IMG/VR virus record: IMGVR_UViG_3300037227_000021 | Location: 1 to 28,358 of that record | Origin: a virus | Direction: 5' to 3' (one strand) | Length of the DNA: 28,358 bases | In this document: one piece after another, positions 23,439-28,358 of the stretch | How positions within the stretch are numbered: the stretch's first letter is position 1 | Layout of the letters: each line of letters begins with the position of its first letter | Position numbers and translations under genes: made by a program | The notes under the pieces: generated by a model | Database searches by the model: none | What the model was told of the DNA's origin: nothing | The model's input: only the letters and a program-made list of their open reading frames with translations

Positions 23439-23467
23439 TTGACTATTGCCGTCGTGCGTGGTTGAAT
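23439..23467 (+). promoter_or_regulatory. Putative sigma70-type promoter for the plus-strand regulatory gene
   Basis: TTGACT (23439-23444, 5 of 6 to the -35 consensus) and TTGAAT (23462-23467, 4 of 6 to the -10) with 17-bp spacing. Transcription would start near 23474, about 20 bases before the ATG at 23494. The match is moderate. Confidence 0.4.
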
Positions 23468-23493
23468 CGCTTTCTGTGAAGCACAAACACAAT

Positions 23494-23745
23494 ATGGTCC
23501 TCACCCCCGAGCACGTCACCTGGCTGCGCACGTTCGCCGACTCGAAGGGCGGAATAAGCCAGGCGGCCAACTTCCTCGGACTCAGCCGAAACGCCCTCAC
23601 GAGGGCGGTGGCGCAGCTCGGGATTCACAGGGGGACGGCGGCCTTGCTTGAACAGCAGATTGAGGCTCGGGCAGAAGGGAAGCGGGAATCTACCGCGCCA
23701 GCCGTTCCTCAAGCGCCGCCCGAAGGTCAGGATCCAAACCGCTAA
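23494..23745 (+). CDS. Small Fis-type helix-turn-helix DNA-binding protein
   Basis: The only plus-strand gene. From ATG 23494 it encodes 83 residues; an in-frame GTG at 23476 and TTG at 23446 would give 89 or 99. The centre, GISQAANFLGLSRNALTRAV followed by AQLGI, is the Fis/NtrC C-terminal type helix-turn-helix (…AA..LG.SR..L.R....LGI), with the recognition helix around SRNALTRAV. A further helix ALLEQQIEARAEG follows, then a disordered Pro/Ala tail. It stands inside the late operon in opposite orientation, next to repeated operator-like sites, and its last 56 bases overlap the F-like gene antisense. A regulator of late head-gene transcription is the simplest guess. The Shine-Dalgarno is weak. 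Confidence 0.75.
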   Translation: MVLTPEHVTWLRTFADSKGGISQAANFLGLSRNALTRAVAQLGIHRGTAALLEQQIEARAEGKRESTAPAVPQAPPEGQDPNR

Positions 23746-24394
23746 GATCCGGCGTCCAGTCCTTGCCCTCGGCGGATGGCTCCTCGCCGAACCCTTCGTC
23801 AGCGTCCACGTCCGGGCCGGCTTCGTCGATGCCTTCCTCTTCTGCCTCTTCCTGGGATAGTGGTGTCTTCGTGCACTCGCAGCAGTGGTGCAGCAATGGC
23901 GAGTGCGTGGACCACCATGGGTCATCGGCCGGCAGCACTACCCCGCCGCAGTCGGCGCACGTGTCGCATTCGCGGTCACTGCTCACGTCGTCGAATCTAG
24001 TGTATGGGCGAGCGGCGCGCACCGCTGGCGCCGAGATGACAGCCTCGCGGCCTTGAGCGTAGCTGGTCAACACGTTCGTGCGGAAGATGGTTTCGATTCT
24101 GCCCGGCATCTCGCCGCCCCACGATTCGATCAGGTCACTGGCTATTTCGTCCTTGAATTCGTCGAGCGTGCTGCCCTGGTCGATGGCCCGGTCCACGCCG
24201 TCGAGCACGTCCTGGAGCACTCGCATCTCGGTCACGTTCGAGACGGTGAAGGCGTACTCTCGTTCCTCGGTGTTCAGCGTGTCCCACTCGTCGCGCTTTA
24301 CCGGCACGCGCTTTCGGATCGCCGCGGTCGCCTCGTCGAACTTGTCGGCGCTGCCTATGACCATCGGGGACGCTTTGAGCGCTACCGCTGGCAC
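23690..24394 (-). CDS. Head morphogenesis protein (Mu gpF-like)
   Basis: A 234-residue protein from GTG 24392-24394, 3 bases after the portal stop, with GAGGT in the preceding bases. It has the Mu F layout: FDEATAAIRKRVPVKRDEWD (the family's N-terminal AI..F..K..V....W), EREYAFTVSNVTEM, GRIETIFRTNVLTSYAQGRE (about 101-120, the diagnostic .FRTN....Y..GR) and a C-terminal Cys/His-rich part DRECDTCADCGG with HHCCEC. Mu gpF is a minor head protein near the portal, important for assembly. The acidic tail (about 180-230) is probably flexible. At 234 residues it is shorter than Mu F. Its 3' end overlaps the plus-strand regulator. Confidence 0.88.
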   Translation of the reverse strand: MPAVALKASPMVIGSADKFDEATAAIRKRVPVKRDEWDTLNTEEREYAFTVSNVTEMRVLQDVLDGVDRAIDQGSTLDEFKDEIASDLIESWGGEMPGRIETIFRTNVLTSYAQGREAVISAPAVRAARPYTRFDDVSSDRECDTCADCGGVVLPADDPWWSTHSPLLHHCCECTKTPLSQEEAEEEGIDEAGPDVDADEGFGEEPSAEGKDWTPDLSGLDPDLRAALEERLAR

Positions 24395-24397
24395 CGG

Positions 24398-26101
24398 CTA
24401 CCTCATCACCGAGTGGAGTACGTCCTCGCGGCCCTGCAAGTGGGCCAGGATATTGACCTGCTCGATAAGTTTTGCGATCTCGGGAACGCCTGCCCCGCGC
24501 TTGCGCGCGTGCACGACCACTAGCCGCTTGATGTCGTCGAAGCTCTGCGCCTTGTCGATGCCGTCCATGAGCCCCTGGATCATCGGTGCCAGCGCCTGCC
24601 CTGCGAGCCGCCGCGCGCGGGCCGCGACCGTCTTGGAGTAGCTGGCCTGCCGCTTGGCTTGGACCGTGCCCGCCTTGAGTGCTACGAGCTGCCCGATAGA
24701 TGCCGTGAGCTTCTTGGTGGTGTCCTCGGTGTCATCCTTGGGCTCGTCTCCACCGCCGGCCATTGCTGCCGCCATCTGCCCGGCCGTGCCGTCGCTGACC
24801 GTCTTGGCCTTCGCTGGTGCGCCTGGGAGCGCGCCCGGCACGGGTTGCGCCGGCATGCGGGCAATCTTCTCGGCAAGCGCGTCGCCTTCGAGTACGGGCA
24901 CGCCGTGCGCTTCCAGGATGGCGCCCGCGTCGACCTCTGGCGGGGCAATCTGCATCGCCTGCATGAGCGTTAGGAGCTGCGTCGCCTCGTCCACCGGGTC
25001 TAGGGCCGCTTCAATCTCGGGCCGAGGGTACGGCGCCAACTCGGGATCGCCGAAGTTGTAGAAAGCCCACCAGCACAGCAGCTGCTCGCGGGCGGCCTTG
25101 AAAAAGTGCGCGTCTCTACGCTTGACGTCGCCGCGAATCCCCTCGTGGACCTTGGACGCCGCGAGCGAACCGCCTTTGACCTCGGTGGTGAGGTTCTGCC
25201 CAAGCACCCGCACGGCGATGTCGGTGTCTAGAGATTCCTTGCGCGACTTGAAAGCCTGCCAGCCTTGGGCGGTACACTCGTGAATTTCCAGGCCGAAGCT
25301 GGCGTCATCCTTGCTGCGTCCCTGTGGCGTGACGATGGTTGGCTCGTTCCCGAGGTTGACCAGCTGGGCTTGATAGGCCGCCTTTTCCTGGTCGGTCGCC
25401 CCGCTGGGAACCTTGCCCTCGATGATGTTGAGCCCGTATTTTTCACAGTACCTGGCCCAGTCGCGCTCGGTCCAGTTGCGATCGATGTACTTCATTCCGA
25501 GCGAACGAATCAGGCCGGTCATCCATGATCGGTATCCGCCCCAGAAAAACCACTTGCCATCGCCTCTCGCCTCTTCGTCGGTACGTGGCATGACGATTTC
25601 GGGGCCTTCCTGTGCGATGACCACGAACGCGCGCCGACCCCAGTCGTAGCGAAGAAAGCGCGGATGCCAAGGAATCACGCGCGGAACCCACTCGCCGTCT
25701 CGTGTGTCCCATACGATGGGACCAAACGCCATTCCCAAGCCGATTTTCCACTTGAGCAATTCGGCCGCGGTGTCAGGATCCATCATGCGCAGCCAAAGAC
25801 CGTCATCCTCGGTCTGGTCGTGGCCGCCTAGGATGTCGGCTAGTTTTTTCGATTTACGGTGACCCTCTTCGGCTGGCTGGAAATGCAGGTTGGCTGATAG
25901 TATTCCGCCGATGCGGGTGTCGATGACGGCGCCGATGCGATCGTCTGAAAGCATTTCTTCCCACAGCGTCGACGAGCGGTAAAAAATCCCGTACTCGTGC
26001 TCGCGCAGAACGTGCGCAAGGTCATTGACCGAGTCGGTCGAACGCCAATTCGTATAGAGCGGGATTTGCGTCCATACCTGTTGACTCGGCGTTTGGGCCA
26101 T
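24398..26101 (-). CDS. Portal protein (Mu gp29-like, DUF935)
   Basis: A 567-residue protein of the DUF935 portal family: SSTLWEEMLSDDRIGAVIDT (about 43-62), KWKIGLGMAFGPIVWD, VIPWHPRFLRYDW, then RDWARYCEKYGLNIIEGK (about 213-230, the diagnostic RYCE.YG.P...G) and VLGQNLTTEVKGGSLAASKVHE (first 20 quoted residues form the usual ..lGq.lTt...gS.a...vH pattern). The dodecameric portal is the DNA gate and motor dock. The C-terminal 150 residues carry a Pro/Ala linker, then a helical region (RLAGQALAPMIQGLMDGIDK). The ATG at 26099-26101 has no Shine-Dalgarno; a 51-base spacer with operator-like sites lies upstream. Confidence 0.92.
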   Translation of the reverse strand: MAQTPSQQVWTQIPLYTNWRSTDSVNDLAHVLREHEYGIFYRSSTLWEEMLSDDRIGAVIDTRIGGILSANLHFQPAEEGHRKSKKLADILGGHDQTEDDGLWLRMMDPDTAAELLKWKIGLGMAFGPIVWDTRDGEWVPRVIPWHPRFLRYDWGRRAFVVIAQEGPEIVMPRTDEEARGDGKWFFWGGYRSWMTGLIRSLGMKYIDRNWTERDWARYCEKYGLNIIEGKVPSGATDQEKAAYQAQLVNLGNEPTIVTPQGRSKDDASFGLEIHECTAQGWQAFKSRKESLDTDIAVRVLGQNLTTEVKGGSLAASKVHEGIRGDVKRRDAHFFKAAREQLLCWWAFYNFGDPELAPYPRPEIEAALDPVDEATQLLTLMQAMQIAPPEVDAGAILEAHGVPVLEGDALAEKIARMPAQPVPGALPGAPAKAKTVSDGTAGQMAAAMAGGGDEPKDDTEDTTKKLTASIGQLVALKAGTVQAKRQASYSKTVAARARRLAGQALAPMIQGLMDGIDKAQSFDDIKRLVVVHARKRGAGVPEIAKLIEQVNILAHLQGREDVLHSVMR

Positions 26102-26122
26102 GCCACGAGACTAGGCCAGTCG

Positions 26123-26155
26123 TGCCAAAAAGGCAACAGGCTTGACAAAATGTCA
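26123..26155. promoter_or_regulatory. Operator-like site pair upstream of the portal gene
   Basis: Two 13-bp near-perfect palindromes, TGCCAAAAAGGCA (26123-26135) and TGACAAAATGTCA (26143-26155), start 20 bp apart. They agree with the pair at 23362-23396. The second overlaps the terminase stop codon. On the minus strand the near site reads TGCCTTTTTGGCACGACT, against TGCCAATTTGTCACGACT at the protease gene: 15 of 18 bases identical. TTGCCT-N17-TAGTCT ending 6 bases before the portal ATG could be a promoter giving a leaderless mRNA. Confidence 0.6.
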
Positions 26156-27523
26156 GCGGCGCGGGCGGTACAGTCCAGATGTGGGGGTGTAGCTGGGCGG
26201 CGGTGCATGCACGAGCAAGTCGGTCAACCCATGCACGAGAGCATCAACGCGGTTGGGGCTCTCAACCTGGTTGAGCGGATCCCATGTGACCATTTCGTCT
26301 TCTAGTTTCGCGAAGCAGCCCACGTGATGCACGCGCCCCTGTTCGTAGAGGCTGGCCACCGGTTCGGATCTCAATCGCTTGCCGTCTTTGGCATGAACGC
26401 CGCGATAGGCGAGGCGCTTTCCTTCGTCGGTCGACCTGAGCAGCGCTTCGAGGAAATCCCCGCCTTGGTTCGTCTCTCCGATGACCGTGTTTGCCTGCCG
26501 GCGCGAGTAGACCGACGCCACGCTGTCGCAGCTTTCCCGCGGGGTCAGGATGGAGCTGCAATCTTCGAGCACGAATCCATGTAGCTCGGGCTTGCCCTGG
26601 CACGCGCACATGCCGGCGCCCACTGCGATGATCCCATGCTCGTCGCTGGTCGCGTCGCTGGTAGTTGCCGGATCCCATGCAATCACGATGCGAGAGAGCT
26701 GTGGGACGTGGTTGACTCGCGCGGCGTCTATCTGGATCCGCTTCCACAATGCGCCGGGGTTATCGTCGAGAATCTCGGCGTCGATTTCCTGGCGGCCGAG
26801 CCTTGTGCCTTCGTACTTCTTGCGGATGGCTTCGAGAAACGGGGGCGCCAGGTTGGCTTGATTTTCGTAGGTGCTACCCCTGGTCGTGACGGTAGTGGCC
26901 TCGGCCTCCAGCTTGCGCAGGAACGCCAAGCCCCGCGGCGTGCTGGTGACAACTACCTGCGGATTGGATCCGATGCGTAGCCCGAATTGCAGCATATCCC
27001 AAGTTTCTTCGAGCGCTGCCCACGCGGCGAGCTCGTCGGCCCACGCGCGGTCATGCTGTGGCCCGCGTAGTCGGTCTGGCTCCTCGGCGCTGTAGAGAGT
27101 CCCGACCGCTCCATTCGGCCACGTAAGGCGGCGCTTGCTCGGCTCGTAGGTGGGTCGCCATCGTGGTGGAGAAATCGCCAGGATGCCAGATGGCCCCTCG
27201 ACCATGACGTCGCGGGTATCGGCGGCGGTCGCGCCCACGAGCGCAATTCGCCCGCACTGTCCAGACTCGACGCCCATCCGCACCCACTCGGCGCCCGTGC
27301 GCGTTTTGCCGAATCCGCGGCCCGCGCGCAACGACCAGACCCGCCACGCGCCAGGCGGTGGAAGTTGTTTCTTTCTCGCCAGGAATTCCCAGTCGAAATC
27401 AAGGTCGCGCTGCTCTGCCGGCGAACGAGTTTCTAGCCACGCCAGGAATGGAGCCGGCCCGCCAAAGAATTCTATTGAGCGCTCAAGATCGGAACGATCG
27501 TCTTCATCACTTACCAGCGTCAT
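26153..27523 (-). CDS. terL: Terminase large subunit
   Basis: A 456-residue packaging ATPase/nuclease. Walker A is RAGRGFGKT (66-74), Walker B/catalytic Glu RAWADE (159-164), coupling motif TSTPRG (193-198). The nuclease domain shows IAWDPA (Asp about 284), GETNQGGDF (Glu 350, Asp 356) and PNRVDALVHG (Asp about 427), the three acidic positions of the RNase H-like fold. It resembles the Mu gp28 / COG5323-like terminases. It cuts and pumps DNA into the procapsid at the portal. The gene starts inside the last 17 bases of the small subunit gene, so the pair is coupled. Confidence 0.95.
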   Translation of the reverse strand: MTLVSDEDDRSDLERSIEFFGGPAPFLAWLETRSPAEQRDLDFDWEFLARKKQLPPPGAWRVWSLRAGRGFGKTRTGAEWVRMGVESGQCGRIALVGATAADTRDVMVEGPSGILAISPPRWRPTYEPSKRRLTWPNGAVGTLYSAEEPDRLRGPQHDRAWADELAAWAALEETWDMLQFGLRIGSNPQVVVTSTPRGLAFLRKLEAEATTVTTRGSTYENQANLAPPFLEAIRKKYEGTRLGRQEIDAEILDDNPGALWKRIQIDAARVNHVPQLSRIVIAWDPATTSDATSDEHGIIAVGAGMCACQGKPELHGFVLEDCSSILTPRESCDSVASVYSRRQANTVIGETNQGGDFLEALLRSTDEGKRLAYRGVHAKDGKRLRSEPVASLYEQGRVHHVGCFAKLEDEMVTWDPLNQVESPNRVDALVHGLTDLLVHAPPPSYTPTSGLYRPRR

Positions 27524-27953
27524 CGGCTGGCGTCCCCTGCACCATCCGCGCCTTCTCGGCTTCGATGGCCGCGCGAAGGTCGGTCGCGATGCGGGCCGGC
27601 CCGAGCGGGCTCATGCTGCCGTCTTCGCTCGACAGGTCGAGCTGCTGCCGCGGCTTGCCCCCGTGCTGCTCCATGAGCGCCTTTCCGGCGTTGACGTCGC
27701 CCTTGATGGCCTCGAGGTACATCGCCTGCCAAACGCGCTCGATGCGGGTCTGTGGCTGTCCCTTCTCGGTCGCCTCTTCGAGCCAGCGAATCAGCGCGGC
27801 CTGCTTCTTGCGGCCGTTGTTGCCGGTTGGGTTGCGGACCTCTCCGGGCTTGGTCGGCGGCATCAGGTTCGCGCATCGCTTGGCCTTCAGCTCGGCGGCC
27901 TTCGCGGCTGCCCCCTCGGGCGTGAGGGCGGGCGTGGGGGCGTCGTCAGACAT
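27507..27953 (-). CDS. terS: Terminase small subunit / DUF5681-type DNA-binding protein
   Basis: A 148-residue protein directly before terL, overlapping it by 17 bases. N-terminal part basic and Ala-rich; residues about 33-51 read PPTKPGEVRNPTGNNGRKKQ, the KPG..GNP.G..G...signature of DUF5681 proteins that sit before large terminases. Helices with ALIRWLEEATEKG and VWQAMYLEAIKGDVNAGKAL (about 53-91) follow, then a low-complexity end rich in Ala. It probably recognises the packaging start and loads TerL. The start ATG 27951-27953 overlaps the methyltransferase gene by 8 bases. Confidence 0.82.
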   Translation of the reverse strand: MSDDAPTPALTPEGAAAKAAELKAKRCANLMPPTKPGEVRNPTGNNGRKKQAALIRWLEEATEKGQPQTRIERVWQAMYLEAIKGDVNAGKALMEQHGGKPRQQLDLSSEDGSMSPLGPARIATDLRAAIEAEKARMVQGTPADDAGK

Positions 27954-28358
27954 CGGCGCTTGCCTCCAAAATGGTTGAGCGCACGTGACGAGCTATGGCG
28001 CGCATGAAGAGAGGCGGAACGCTGTTTCCTATGCGGTTGACTGTCGCGTTCCAGTCGCCAGCGAATTTGAAGCCGTCCGGAAACGATGCCACTCTCTGAA
28101 GTTCACCAGTGTTCAGAAGTCTTGGCTCGTCAGGATGCATGTGCCCACCGCTTCCGGGCGTCTTCAAGACGGTTGGTGCTACACCATTCCAGTCAAGTCG
28201 ATTGAGCGAAAACCGCTTGTGATGCACGTGTCCTCGCCTAGTTTCAGCGTAGTGCTTTTGCTGATTCGGATAGAGCTTCGGCGCGACCTGCTTGTGATCC
28301 AAAAGCCCAGCAAGGGCTTCTCGTAGTGTCCAGCCCTTAGTTTGAGCGTTCGGGTGAC
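27946..28358 (-). CDS. C5-cytosine DNA methyltransferase, C-terminal part (5' end beyond window edge)
   Basis: The frame is open from the right edge to TGA 27946-27948, 136 complete codons; an in-frame TTG near 28302 is internal and not the start. It shows the C-terminal motifs of C5 methyltransferases: WNGVAPTVLKTPGSGGHMHP and RLLNTGELQRVASFPDGFKF (motif IX region), and NRIGNSVPP (motif X) that helps close the S-adenosylmethionine pocket. The target-recognition and catalytic PC motif lie outside. Stop overlaps the terS start, so it is expressed with the packaging genes. Likely modifies phage DNA against host restriction just before packaging; an orphan enzyme without a nuclease is assumed but cannot be seen. 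Confidence 0.9.
   Translation of the reverse strand, partial: HPNAQTKGWTLREALAGLLDHKQVAPKLYPNQQKHYAETRRGHVHHKRFSLNRLDWNGVAPTVLKTPGSGGHMHPDEPRLLNTGELQRVASFPDGFKFAGDWNATVNRIGNSVPPLFMRAIARHVRSTILEASADV

Noticed and set aside
26108-26132. Sigma54-like promoter (TGGCAC element) before the portal gene
   Set aside because: The -24 part fits but the required GC at -12 is absent at the right spacing; at the protease gene the -24 GG is lost instead.
27150-28007. Long plus-strand open frame opposite the terminase genes
   Set aside because: Lies fully over terL and terS, which have clear motifs; composition is that of an antisense shadow in G+C-rich DNA.
1-28358. tRNA genes, integrase, transposase, attachment sites, insertion sequences
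   Set aside because: Looked for and not seen; the window appears to hold only the late structural module.

Overview
The window is the head-and-tail (late) module of a Mu-like contractile-tailed phage or prophage. Almost everything is coded on the minus strand, so the gene order runs from right (about 28.3 kb) to left. The clearest anchors are a large terminase with Walker A/B and nuclease motifs, a gp29-type (DUF935) portal, a Mu F-type head morphogenesis protein, a Mu I/Z-type protease with a nested scaffold, a Mu gpT-type major capsid protein, a DUF1320 (gp36-like) protein, sheath and tube, a frameshifted tail assembly chaperone, a tape measure protein, a hub/spike protein and a baseplate J protein. 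The order matches Mu genes from the terminases to gp48, with some relocations and insertions. No integrase, transposase, attachment site, tRNA, CRISPR array or endolysin is visible. The host cannot be named. High G+C (mostly about 60-70 percent in the head genes) and canonical AAGGAG-type ribosome binding sites suggest a GC-rich Gram-negative bacterium such as a proteobacterium or myxobacterium; that is inference.

Layout, right to left. (1) 28358-26153: the end of a C5-cytosine methyltransferase that runs off the edge, small terminase, large terminase. (2) 26101-23690: portal and F-like protein. (3) 23348-23745: a control region. A small Fis-type helix-turn-helix gene lies here on the plus strand, the only plus-strand gene in the window, and its 3' end overlaps the F-like gene antisense. 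Four copies of a 13-bp partly palindromic motif occur as two pairs, one pair upstream of the portal gene and one upstream of the protease gene. They look like operators for a shared regulator. (4) 23347-20270: protease/scaffold, a probable decoration protein and the major capsid protein, followed by a hairpin. (5) 20205-17490: connector, neck and tail-completion genes, many with ATGA or TAATG start/stop overlaps. (6) 17480-13088: sheath, tube, chaperone with a -1 frameshift, tape measure. (7) 13087-7936: baseplate. (8) 7927-807: receptor-binding and fibre genes, including a 1360-residue protein with a Sec-type signal peptide, a seven-bladed propeller and Thr-rich shafts, preceded by two tiny membrane-protein genes. 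(9) 696-1: a membrane-anchored coiled-coil protein and a partial coiled-coil gene, possibly the start of a lysis or host-interaction module.

The genes work together as a virion assembly line: packaging motor, procapsid with protease maturation, neck, contractile tail with a short tape measure, baseplate and adhesins. The parts that go beyond a standard Mu-like module are the paired operator-like sites with the inverted regulatory gene, the frameshift signal in the tail chaperone with possible coupling to the tape measure start, and the secreted-looking propeller fibre. There is no gene-free stretch above 300 bases. The longest gaps are 23348-23493 (control region) and 697-806 (nothing supported).
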